This document shows, in pieces, positions 56,963-64,000 of a DNA stretch of 64,000 bases. The DNA is taken from NCBI RefSeq assembly GCF_047237965.1, contig NZ_JBDFLX010000001.1, positions 2,666,001-2,730,000 of the forward strand. Direction: 5' to 3'. A program made the translations under genes and the position numbers. The notes below the pieces were generated by a model. That model was not told the DNA's origin. It saw only the letters and a list, made by a program, of their open reading frames with translations, and did no database searches. The DNA is from Noviherbaspirillum_A sp047237965 (GTDB lineage Bacteria; Pseudomonadota; Gammaproteobacteria; Burkholderiales; Burkholderiaceae_D). Within the stretch, counting starts at the first letter, position 1. Every line of letters begins with the position of its first letter.

Positions 56963-58252
56963 TGTATAGACCGGGGACATGGGTAACAACTGTGCCGGGA
57001 CATGGGTAACACTTTGGCGTATTCCATATCAAGCCAAAGGATTCTCTAACCATGCCCTGGAAAGACGTTGACATGATGACCCTTCGACAAGAATTTACGG
57101 CGCTAGCGCAGCAGGATGGCGTGAACTTCAGTGCCCTATGCACGCGTTTTGGAATCAGTCGCAAGACAGGATACAAATGGCGTGAACGCAGCATGACGCA
57201 GGGCCCTGCTGGCCTGCAGGACTGCTCGCGCAGACCCTGCAATACGCCACTGCGTACCAGCCAGGCAAACGAAGAGCTGGTAGTGAAGGTGCGTCTGAAA
57301 CATCCCACCTGGGGCGGCCGCAAGATTCATCGCAGCCTGCTCAATCAGGGTCACATCCAGGTGCCAACCCCCAGCACCATTACCCGGATTCTGCATCGAC
57401 ATGGCTTGATCTCAGAAAAGGCAAGCGCAAACAGCACCGCCTGGCAGCGCTTCGAGCATGCCCAGCCCAATGATCTCTGGCAGATCGACTTCAAGGGCCA
57501 TTTCCAGACCGGCCAGGCCACGTGTCATCCACTGACCGTGCTGGATGATCATTCACGCTACAACATCGTCCTGCAGGCTTGCCTGAACCCGGACACTGCC
57601 ACTGTGCAGGCAGCTCTGGAAACTGCCTTTCGCCATCACGGCATGCCAGTACGGATCAACGCTGACAACGGTTCTCCATGGGGCAGTCCGTCGCAGCACG
57701 AACACGGCATCACCAAGCTCACCATCTGGTTGATTCAGTTGGGCATTCGCATCAGTCACAGTCGTCCGGCTCATCCACAGACCAATGGCAAGGACGAACG
57801 TTTCCATCGCACGCTCAAGGCAGATGTGCTGCACGGGCGTCACTTCGTTGACCTTGAGGAGGTCCAGAACGCATTCGACCGCTGGCGAATGATCTACAAC
57901 AACGAGCGGCCGCATGAAGCCATCGGCATGGCCACGCCGGTAACCCGGTTCCGGCAAAGCCGTCTGGCCTATCCCGAGCGATTGCCAGAGATTGTTTATC
58001 CGCAGGAAGACCTGGTGGAGACCGTCGGGTGGAACGGGCATGTGAAGTTCCACAAGCGCAGCTTTCGCGTCTCCAGCGCCTTGCACAGGCATCGTATTGC
58101 GGCCCGCGCCCTGTCAGGCCAGGACGGCATCTATGACCTGTACTTTGCGCATCAGCGATTTGGCCAAATCGACTTGCGCGATGCCGAAAAGCACGATTAA
58201 ATCTGTTACCCATGTCCCGGCACATGTGTAACCTATGTCCCCGGTCTATACA
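56963..58252 (+). mobile_element. IS481-family insertion sequence (1290 bp)
   Basis: The ends are inverted: TGTATAGACCGGGGACAT at the left and the complement of ATGTCCCCGGTCTATACA at the right, with similarity continuing to GTGCCGGGACATGGGTAAC. The element begins TG and ends CA. It is flanked by a 6-bp direct repeat CTTCGC (56957-56962 and 58253-58258). It carries one transposase gene. Comparison with intact repeat copies shows the uninterrupted site. Confidence 0.93.
57052..58200 (+). CDS. IS481-family transposase
   Basis: A 382-residue transposase. The N-terminal helix-turn-helix region includes FSALCTRFGISRKTGYKW and THPTWGGRKIH-like sequence. The integrase core follows: first Asp in NDLWQIDFKGHF, second Asp in VRINADNGSPW, and Glu in TNGKDERFHRTL, then FDRWRMIYNNERPHEAIG. 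All three catalytic residues and the full length are present, so the element may be active. The ATG at 57052 gives MPWKDVDMM. Confidence 0.93.
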   Translation: MPWKDVDMMTLRQEFTALAQQDGVNFSALCTRFGISRKTGYKWRERSMTQGPAGLQDCSRRPCNTPLRTSQANEELVVKVRLKHPTWGGRKIHRSLLNQGHIQVPTPSTITRILHRHGLISEKASANSTAWQRFEHAQPNDLWQIDFKGHFQTGQATCHPLTVLDDHSRYNIVLQACLNPDTATVQAALETAFRHHGMPVRINADNGSPWGSPSQHEHGITKLTIWLIQLGIRISHSRPAHPQTNGKDERFHRTLKADVLHGRHFVDLEEVQNAFDRWRMIYNNERPHEAIGMATPVTRFRQSRLAYPERLPEIVYPQEDLVETVGWNGHVKFHKRSFRVSSALHRHRIAARALSGQDGIYDLYFAHQRFGQIDLRDAEKHD

Positions 58253-58512
58253 CTTCGCCAAAAAAAGTAGGCAAAAAAAGGCGACCCGGTGATCGCGCCC
58301 TCGCTGCGCGAGGGTTCCCGTGACGTTGGTGCATGGAGCGGGGCGCGGCTAAACTCGCCAAGCTGCGCTTGGCTCAAACAGACGCCGCACCTTTTCCCGC
58401 TCCATGCACCAACGTCACGGCGCGCTCAACGGGATTTAAAAGCAACGACAACTTCAACAACAACCGCAACCGCAACTGCAACTGCAACGCAACGCAACGC
58501 AACTGCCCTGCG
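58253..58512. repeat. Composite repeat copy 2, right part
   Basis: Second half of the arm interrupted by the IS: the TSD copy CTTCGC, then CAAAAAAAGTAGG, the CCCTCGCTGCGCGAGGG hairpin, CGCGGCTAAACTCGCC, ACAGACGCCGCACC, and the closing CGCGCTCAACGGGATTT near 58438. A degenerate GCAAC-rich tail follows, up to the proC stop. Confidence 0.82.
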
Positions 58513-58545
58513 TGCCGACGCCCACCACCCCGACGTGGCGCCGGT

Positions 58546-59370
58546 TCAGTCCTTCCCGAACTCCTCGCCCAATTCCCTGCCCCGTGCCGACGCCGCATGC
58601 AGCGCCTTCACGATGGAGTCCTTCACGCCCGCCGCTTCCATTGACGTAAGCGCCGCATAGGTGGTGCCGCCCTTGGACGTGACCCGCTCGCGCAGCACCG
58701 ACACCGGCTCGCTGGACCGGGCTGCCAGCTGGGCGGCGCCAGTGAAGGTGGCGATCGCCAGCTCGGTGCCCTGCTCCGGCGTGAGGCCCAGCTCCTGCGC
58801 CGCCTGCTGCATCGCTTCGATGAAATAGAACACATAGGCCGGCCCGCTGCCCGAGACTGCGGTGACCGGGTCGATCAGGCTTTCATCCTCCAGCCAGACC
58901 GTGCCGCCGACCGCGCGCATGATGGCGTCGGCAGCGGTGCGCTGCTCTGCGCTCACGCCGGGCAGCGCCGCCATGCCGGTGATGCCCATGCCGATCAGCG
59001 CGGGCGTATTGGGCATGGTGCGCACGATGGCGCCGTGTCCGCCCAGCCAGCGCGACAGATCCACGCCGCGGATGCCGGCGGCGATCGACAGCACCAGCTG
59101 CGCCTTCAGGTGCGGCAGCAACTGCGCGGCCACCTCGCGCATCTGCTGCGGCTTGACCGCCAGCACGATCACGTCGCTCGCCGCAACCGCGCCGTCGATC
59201 TGCTGCGAGGTGGCGACGCCGAACTGCTGCGCCAGGCGCGCCAGCGCGTCGGCATTGATGTCGACCACATGGATGTTGGCGCCGTCGGTCAGCTTGCCGG
59301 CCAGGCCGCCGATAAGGGCGGCGGCCATGTTGCCGCCGCCGATGAATGTGATCTTCAGGTTAGTTTGCAT
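58546..59370 (-). CDS. proC: Pyrroline-5-carboxylate reductase
   Basis: A 274-residue enzyme for the last step of proline synthesis. The N-terminal Rossmann motif is ITFIGGGNMAAALIGGLAG. Other markers: VILAVKPQQMREVAAQL-type sequence (here DVIVLAVKPQQMREV), VRTMPNTPALIGMGITGM, VTAVSGSGPAYVFYFIEAMQQAA and RVTSKGGTTYAALTSMEAAGV. ATG 59370 was chosen; it overlaps the yggS end by 11 bases. The 3' end borders composite repeat copy 2. Confidence 0.95.
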   Translation of the reverse strand: MQTNLKITFIGGGNMAAALIGGLAGKLTDGANIHVVDINADALARLAQQFGVATSQQIDGAVAASDVIVLAVKPQQMREVAAQLLPHLKAQLVLSIAAGIRGVDLSRWLGGHGAIVRTMPNTPALIGMGITGMAALPGVSAEQRTAADAIMRAVGGTVWLEDESLIDPVTAVSGSGPAYVFYFIEAMQQAAQELGLTPEQGTELAIATFTGAAQLAARSSEPVSVLRERVTSKGGTTYAALTSMEAAGVKDSIVKALHAASARGRELGEEFGKD

Positions 59371-60058
59371 AGTCGCGTTTTCCAAAAATGGCGGTTCCGA
59401 TTCGAACCATGGTGCTGCCTTCGGCAATGGCCGCGGCAAGGTCGGCCGACATGCCCATGGACAGCGTGTCCAGGCGCAGGCCATCGGCGCGCAGCTGCCC
59501 GGCCAGCTGGCGCAATGCGCGCAGCGGCGCACGCTGCGCGGCTTCATCGCCTGCCGGCTCGGGTATAGCCATCAGCCCGCGCAGCGCCAGCCGCGGCAGG
59601 GCGGACACGGCGCGGGCCAGCGCCGGCAATTCTTCAGGCGCGATGCCGCTCTTGCTGGCTTCGCCGCTGATGTTGACCTGCAGGCAGATCTGCAACGGCG
59701 GCAGATGTTGCGGCCGCTGCTCGGACAGGCGCTGCGCGATCTTCAGGCGGTCGACCGAATGCACCCAGTCGAAATGCTCGGCGATGGGCCGGGTCTTATT
59801 GCTTTGTATCGGCCCGATGAAGTGCCACTCCAGGCCGGGGGCCTTGTCCTGCAGCGCAGCGATCTTGTCCAAGGCTTCCTGCAGATAGTTTTCACCAAAC
59901 GCGCGCTGGCCGGCGTTGAACGCTTCCAGCACCGCATCCGGGCCAAATGTTTTGGAAACGGCCAAAAGGGCGATATCCGATGGATTGCGGCCGGCATTTC
60001 TCGCCGCAGCAACAATCGCCGCATGTACTGCTTGCAGGTTTTCCGTGATGTGGGACAT
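59360..60058 (-). CDS. yggS: PLP homeostasis protein (YggS family)
   Basis: A 232-residue alanine-racemase-fold PLP-binding protein involved in vitamin B6 balance. The PLP Lys is in LLAVSKTFGPD near residue 36. Other motifs are AFGENYLQEALDKI, LEWHFIGPIQSNKTR, LQVNISGEASKSGIAPEE, LRGLMAIPEP and LSMGMSADLAAAIAEGSTMVRIGTAIFG. The yggS-proC overlap and the divergent pilT are the usual arrangement. Confidence 0.93.
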   Translation of the reverse strand: MSHITENLQAVHAAIVAAARNAGRNPSDIALLAVSKTFGPDAVLEAFNAGQRAFGENYLQEALDKIAALQDKAPGLEWHFIGPIQSNKTRPIAEHFDWVHSVDRLKIAQRLSEQRPQHLPPLQICLQVNISGEASKSGIAPEELPALARAVSALPRLALRGLMAIPEPAGDEAAQRAPLRALRQLAGQLRADGLRLDTLSMGMSADLAAAIAEGSTMVRIGTAIFGKRDYAN

Positions 60059-60174
60059 AATTTAATGACTTACGGAAACATTTTCCGGTTTTCGTGCACT
60101 CCACCCTGGTGGTTCCGGGCCAGACAGCCTGCCCACTTCCTGATTTTTCCTCTTTCGCGGGCCTGGGATTATAA

Positions 60175-61218
60175 ATGGACATCTCCGAATTACTCGCCTT
60201 CTCGGTCAAGAACAAGGCTTCCGACCTCCACCTCTCGGCCGGACTGCCGCCGATGATACGGGTGCATGGCGATGTGCGGCGCATCAACCTGCCGCCGCTG
60301 GAGCACAAGGATGTGCACGGCATGATCTATGACATCATGAACGATGGCCAGCGCAAGGCGTACGAGGAAAACCTGGAGATCGACTTTTCCTTCGCCATCC
60401 CCGGCCTGGCCCGTTTCCGCGTCAATGCCTACAACCAGGACCGCGGCGCCGCCGCCGTGCTGCGCACGATTCCATCGACCATCCTCAGCCTGGAACAGCT
60501 GAACGCGCCCAAGATCTTTGCCGAACTGGCCCTGAAGCCGCGCGGCCTGGTGCTGGTCACCGGCCCCACGGGCTCCGGCAAGTCGACCACGCTGGCGGCC
60601 ATGGTGAACCATGTCAATGAAAACGAGTATGCCCATATCCTGACCATCGAGGACCCGATCGAATTCGTGCACGAGTCGCGCAAATGCCTGATCAACCAGC
60701 GTGAGGTCGGCGTCCATACCCATTCCTTCAATGCCGCGCTGCGCTCGGCGCTGCGGGAAGATCCCGACGTGGTGCTGGTGGGCGAGCTGCGCGACCTGGA
60801 AACCATACGGCTGGCCTTGTCGGCGGCGGAAACCGGCCACCTGGTGTTCGGCACGCTGCACACCTCGTCGGCGGCCAAGACCATCGACCGTATCATCGAT
60901 GTGTTCCCCGGCGACGAGAAGGAAATGGTGCGCGCCATGCTGTCGGAGTCCTTGCAGGCCGTAATCTCCCAGACGCTGTTGAAGACCAAGGACGGCAGCG
61001 GCCGCGTGGCGGCGCATGAAATCATGCTGGGCACGCCGGCCATCCGCAACCTGATCCGCGAAGCCAAGATCGCCCAGATGTATTCGGCGATACAGACCGG
61101 CGCGAACCTCGGCATGCAGACGCTCGACAGCTGCCTGACCGACCTGGTCAGGCGCAATGTGATTTCGTCGGCCGCAGCGCGCGCCGCCGCCAAGACCCCG
61201 GAAAACTTTCCCGGCTAA
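60175..61218 (+). CDS. pilT: Type IV pilus retraction ATPase PilT
   Basis: A 347-residue ATPase driving pilus retraction and twitching. The N-terminus MDISELLAFSVKNKASDLHLSAG is typical. Walker A is GPTGSGKSTTLAAM (near 137), the Asp and His boxes are VVLVGELRDLETIRLALSAAETGH and VFGTLHTSSAAKT, and AIRNLIREAKIAQM is the retraction-specific C-terminal motif. It is followed by pilU and transcribed away from yggS. Confidence 0.96.
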   Translation: MDISELLAFSVKNKASDLHLSAGLPPMIRVHGDVRRINLPPLEHKDVHGMIYDIMNDGQRKAYEENLEIDFSFAIPGLARFRVNAYNQDRGAAAVLRTIPSTILSLEQLNAPKIFAELALKPRGLVLVTGPTGSGKSTTLAAMVNHVNENEYAHILTIEDPIEFVHESRKCLINQREVGVHTHSFNAALRSALREDPDVVLVGELRDLETIRLALSAAETGHLVFGTLHTSSAAKTIDRIIDVFPGDEKEMVRAMLSESLQAVISQTLLKTKDGSGRVAAHEIMLGTPAIRNLIREAKIAQMYSAIQTGANLGMQTLDSCLTDLVRRNVISSAAARAAAKTPENFPG

Positions 61219-61249
61219 GCGCCGGCATCACTGACGCAAAGGACGTACG

Positions 61250-62386
61250 ATGGAACGCGAACAGGCAACCCGATTCATGCACGACCTGCTGCGGCTGATG
61301 CTGAGCAAGAACGGCTCGGACCTCTTCATCACGGCCGACTTCCCACCCGCCTTCAAGATTGACGGCAAGATGACGCCCGTGTCTAACCAGCCACTGATGC
61401 CCGGCCACACCCTGGAACTGGCGCGCGCCATCATGAGCGACAAGCAGGCCGCCGAATTCGAGGCCAGCAAGGAATGCAACTTCGCGATCAGCCCGGCCAA
61501 TCTCGGGCGCTTCCGCGTCTCGGCCTTCGTCCAGCAGGGCAAGGTCGGCATGGTGCTGCGGGTGATCACCACCGCCATTCCGAAAATGGAAGACCTGAAG
61601 CTGCCGGAAGTACTGAAGGACGTGGTGATGACCAAGCGCGGCCTGGTCATTATGGTGGGCGCCACCGGCTCCGGCAAGTCGACCACGCTGGCGGCCATGG
61701 TGGGTTACCGCAACGAGAACAGCTACGGCCACATCATCACGGTGGAAGATCCAGTCGAATACATCCATCCGCACAAGAACTGCATCGTGACCCAGCGCGA
61801 GATCGGCGTTGACACCGCCGACTGGGGCACCGCGCTGAAGAACACGCTGCGCCAGGCGCCCGACGTGATCCTGATCGGCGAGATCCGTGACCGTGAATCG
61901 ATGGACTATGCGGTCGCCTTCGCTGAGACCGGCCATCTGTGCCTGGCCACCATGCATGCCAACAGCGCCAACCAGGCGCTGGACCGCATCATCAACTTCT
62001 TCCCCGAAGAGCGCCGCCAGCAATTGCTGATGGACCTGTCGCTGAACCTCAAGGCCATGATTTCGCAGCGCCTGGTGCCTCTGAAAGACACCAAGGGCCG
62101 CTGCGCCGCGGTGGAGATCATGCTCAACTCGCCGCTGGTGTCGGACCTGATCTTCAAGGGCGACGTGCATGAGATCAAGGAGATCATGAAGAAGTCGCGC
62201 GAGCTGGGCATGCAGACCTTCGACCAGGCGCTGTTCGACCTGCACGAAGCCGGCCGCATCTCGTACGAAGACGCGCTGCGCAATGCCGATTCGGTCAATG
62301 ACCTGCGGCTGTCGATCAAGCTCAACGGCAAGGAAGCCAAGGACCGCGACCTGTCCTCCGGCACCGCCCATCTGGGCATCGTGTAA
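61250..62386 (+). CDS. pilU: PilT-like ATPase PilU
   Basis: A 378-residue PilT paralogue with MLSKNGSDLFITADFPPAFKI at the N-terminus, Walker A GATGSGKSTTLAAM, DVILIGEIRDRESMDYAVAFAETGH, and LATMHANSANQALDRIINFFPEE. PilU works as an accessory retraction ATPase with PilT. It begins 31 bases after pilT. AAAGGA precedes the ATG. Confidence 0.95.
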   Translation: MEREQATRFMHDLLRLMLSKNGSDLFITADFPPAFKIDGKMTPVSNQPLMPGHTLELARAIMSDKQAAEFEASKECNFAISPANLGRFRVSAFVQQGKVGMVLRVITTAIPKMEDLKLPEVLKDVVMTKRGLVIMVGATGSGKSTTLAAMVGYRNENSYGHIITVEDPVEYIHPHKNCIVTQREIGVDTADWGTALKNTLRQAPDVILIGEIRDRESMDYAVAFAETGHLCLATMHANSANQALDRIINFFPEERRQQLLMDLSLNLKAMISQRLVPLKDTKGRCAAVEIMLNSPLVSDLIFKGDVHEIKEIMKKSRELGMQTFDQALFDLHEAGRISYEDALRNADSVNDLRLSIKLNGKEAKDRDLSSGTAHLGIV

Positions 62387-62657
62387 GTCACCCCACGCCC
62401 GTCCGCATCCCACGCTAGCAAGCCGACTCCTGCGCTGGCGCAAGGTTGCGCTTGCGCTGTCTCAATGAACCGGCCACGAGGCAGCCGCAAGCTGCGCATC
62501 TTGCGAGCAGGCGCCATCTCCATCCCGCGTTCAGTCTGACCCAGACCGACAGCCAGCCAACGCGCGCCCGGGGCCTTCCGCTTCAGGCTCCTGGCTGTGC
62601 GTGGCCGCCCTGCCCGCTCCCTCGAAAACCAGCAGCAGAATGCAATGGGAGAAAAGC

Positions 62658-64000
62658 ATGCGGAACGCACAGGTCGGGCAAGTCAGCAACAAGACGCCAC
62701 AGAAGCACACCATCATCTCGATGGATGGCAACGATGATGACAATCATGCTGGCAGCCCCCCGACGAACCGCAAGCCGGGGACCGCCGTCGCTTCTGCCAG
62801 CAGCTCAAGCGCCTTGTCGGAAACCGTGAGCGATACCCCCGTGGTGTCGTTCAACCAGATCCATCGCAGCCACACACAGCGCCAGCCACGGCCAGAGAAT
62901 GCAGGCGCCCTCAGCAGCCATCCGCGCGTGGACCGGGAGATCTTGCAGCTTTGCCAGCAATACGAGGCCAACACCGATGCCCTGGCTGCGATACGCCTGC
63001 GCCCTGCCGGCGACGGCACGTCGGCGAACGAGCTCACCAGGCTGCAGAAGGAACGCAAGGAGCTTGCCACCCGGCTGCAGCAATGTGCCAGCCTGTTGCA
63101 GCCCGACCTGTCGGGCACCTTGATGGAACGGGTCAAGACCGCTGCCACTGTCGATCTCGAGAACCGCTTCAGGCATGTCTGGAATGACTATCAGCAGACA
63201 CAGCGCGACAGCTGCACGAAATACCTGTGGAACATGGCGTCCGGCGCGGTGGCCTACGCCATGCCGTTTGGCACGGCAACCATGCTGTCGCGCGGCTTGC
63301 AGATTCCCTATCTCGTGCTGCTCGCCGGCACGCTCCACACGCTGGCCGAGCCGATCTGGACCATGGTGCGCACCACCAGCTGGACCAATCCGGCATCGGA
63401 AATCTGCGTCGGACGTCAGCGTGCGCGCGCCCGCGCCAACGGCGATGCATGGCGCCACCTCGCACATATAAAACCCAAGGCGAAGATGCTGTGGCAGGAT
63501 CCCCGAACTGGGCAGTACTCCCGCCTGACGGCCGCGCAGGCGCTCGCCACCAATCAGGACCTATGGCTCTGGCTGCATAAGGTCGTCACGGATGACCTGC
63601 CCTTCTTTGTGTTCTTCTTTCTGTATGCCGGCAAGAATTCGCTCAATGAAGCGCTGGGCCCGGCATTCTTCGATCGCACCTCTCCCCTTGGCATGCGCAA
63701 TGACCTGCTGGCGCAGTTCGGCGCGGGACTGGCTTCCGGCGCACTCACCACCCTGCTTGCCCAGGGATTGCGCCGTGCCATCTCGGGCGCCACCAAAGGC
63801 CAGGAAGTCGTGACCAAAAGCCTGCACGTCTGGAAGCTGGAGGCACGCTATCTGAAGTCCTATATCGAGGACATGGAAGAGGAGCTGACCAGAACAAACC
63901 TGCCGGCGAACGATGCAAGGCAACTGGAGCGACAGCTTGTGGAAGTCCGGGCCCAGCATCGGAAGGCGCAGGCCAAGTCCGGCTTGTTGACGTCGATCGG
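62658..64000 (+). CDS. Unknown protein with disordered N-terminus and hydrophobic segments (3' end outside the window)
   Basis: An open frame from ATG 62658 to the window edge, at least 447 residues without a stop. GGGAGAAAAGC lies before the ATG. The first 80 residues are Ser/Thr/Pro-rich and look disordered. About 95-145 is a helical segment (CQQYEANTDALAA, ELTRLQKERKELATRLQQCAS). Two or three hydrophobic stretches follow (YAMPFGTATMLSRGLQIPYL, LLAGTLHTLAEPIW, DLPFFVFFFLYAG), then a charged coiled-coil-like region (YIEDMEEELTRTN). I recognise no family. The composition (long Ser/Thr-rich leader, no signal peptide) is like many translocated effectors, but no secretion gene supports this here. 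Confidence 0.7.
   Translation, partial: MRNAQVGQVSNKTPQKHTIISMDGNDDDNHAGSPPTNRKPGTAVASASSSSALSETVSDTPVVSFNQIHRSHTQRQPRPENAGALSSHPRVDREILQLCQQYEANTDALAAIRLRPAGDGTSANELTRLQKERKELATRLQQCASLLQPDLSGTLMERVKTAATVDLENRFRHVWNDYQQTQRDSCTKYLWNMASGAVAYAMPFGTATMLSRGLQIPYLVLLAGTLHTLAEPIWTMVRTTSWTNPASEICVGRQRARARANGDAWRHLAHIKPKAKMLWQDPRTGQYSRLTAAQALATNQDLWLWLHKVVTDDLPFFVFFFLYAGKNSLNEALGPAFFDRTSPLGMRNDLLAQFGAGLASGALTTLLAQGLRRAISGATKGQEVVTKSLHVWKLEARYLKSYIEDMEEELTRTNLPANDARQLERQLVEVRAQHRKAQAKSGLLTSI

Overview
The window looks like part of a chromosome of a Burkholderiales betaproteobacterium, most likely Oxalobacteraceae (Herbaspirillum, Noviherbaspirillum or Massilia type). The evidence is the high GC content, the gene orders pepP-ubiH, split pntAA-pntAB-pntB, nudJ-mnmA, hemP-bfd-tonB-exbBD, queA-tgt-yajC-secD-secF and yggS-proC / pilT-pilU, and the style of the protein sequences. 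The genus is an inference and could not be tested here. No rRNA, tRNA or CRISPR array was seen.

Layout. 0-2.3 kb: the 3' end of an aminopeptidase gene, ubiH, and a tiny repeat-bearing lipoprotein. 2.3-3.2 kb: a composite hairpin-rich repeat between convergent genes. 3.2-6.1 kb: proton-translocating transhydrogenase (minus). 6.3-7.9 kb: Nudix hydrolase and mnmA. 8.2-10.6 kb: an iron-uptake energising operon (hemP, bfd, tonB, exbB, exbD) behind a dyad resembling a Fur box. 10.8-11.8 kb: an unusual regulator in which a degenerate short-chain-dehydrogenase fold carries a LuxR helix-turn-helix. 11.9-23.1 kb: a polymorphic-toxin array, read right to left. It holds a full Sec-type Rhs protein with a Tle1/DUF2235-like lipase C-terminus, its lipoprotein immunity gene, a displaced Rhs tip with a second immunity gene, a 5'-truncated second Rhs-lipase with a third immunity gene, and an Rhs core fragment. 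23.1-34.9 kb: a complete-looking Tad (Flp pilus) operon whose last gene abuts the Rhs gene by 37 bp. 35.1-38.2 kb: Fur-type siderophore receptor and a PiuC/YbiX-like hydroxylase. 38.3-40.4 kb: gst and purB. 40.5-43.5 kb: a 1004-residue protein of unknown function with an 18-Thr run. 43.7-50.5 kb: queA-tgt-[ankyrin gene]-yajC-secD-secF. 50.6-53.7 kb: recG and oxyR. 53.8-56.2 kb: ugpB and ubiA. 56.3-58.5 kb: a second copy of the composite repeat, inverted relative to the first and split by an IS481-family element. 58.5-62.4 kb: proC, yggS, pilT, pilU. 62.7-64 kb: the start of an unknown membrane-associated protein that runs off the window.

How the genes work together. The most striking unit is 11.9-34.9 kb. 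A Tad machine has several added peptidoglycan- or signal-binding modules (FHA on the ATPase, two SH3-like domains on the secretin, an OmpA domain on a TadE-like subunit). It is followed on the same strand, with operon-like spacing, by a Sec-signal Rhs phospholipase-like toxin and lipid-anchored immunity proteins. No VgrG, Hcp or PAAR sequence is present in the window. This raises, as an inference only, the possibility that the Rhs toxin crosses the outer membrane or is displayed through the Tad system. A second notable system is the pair of about 0.8 kb composite hairpin repeats, each placed exactly between convergent genes. One has been hit by an IS whose target duplication equals a hairpin loop.
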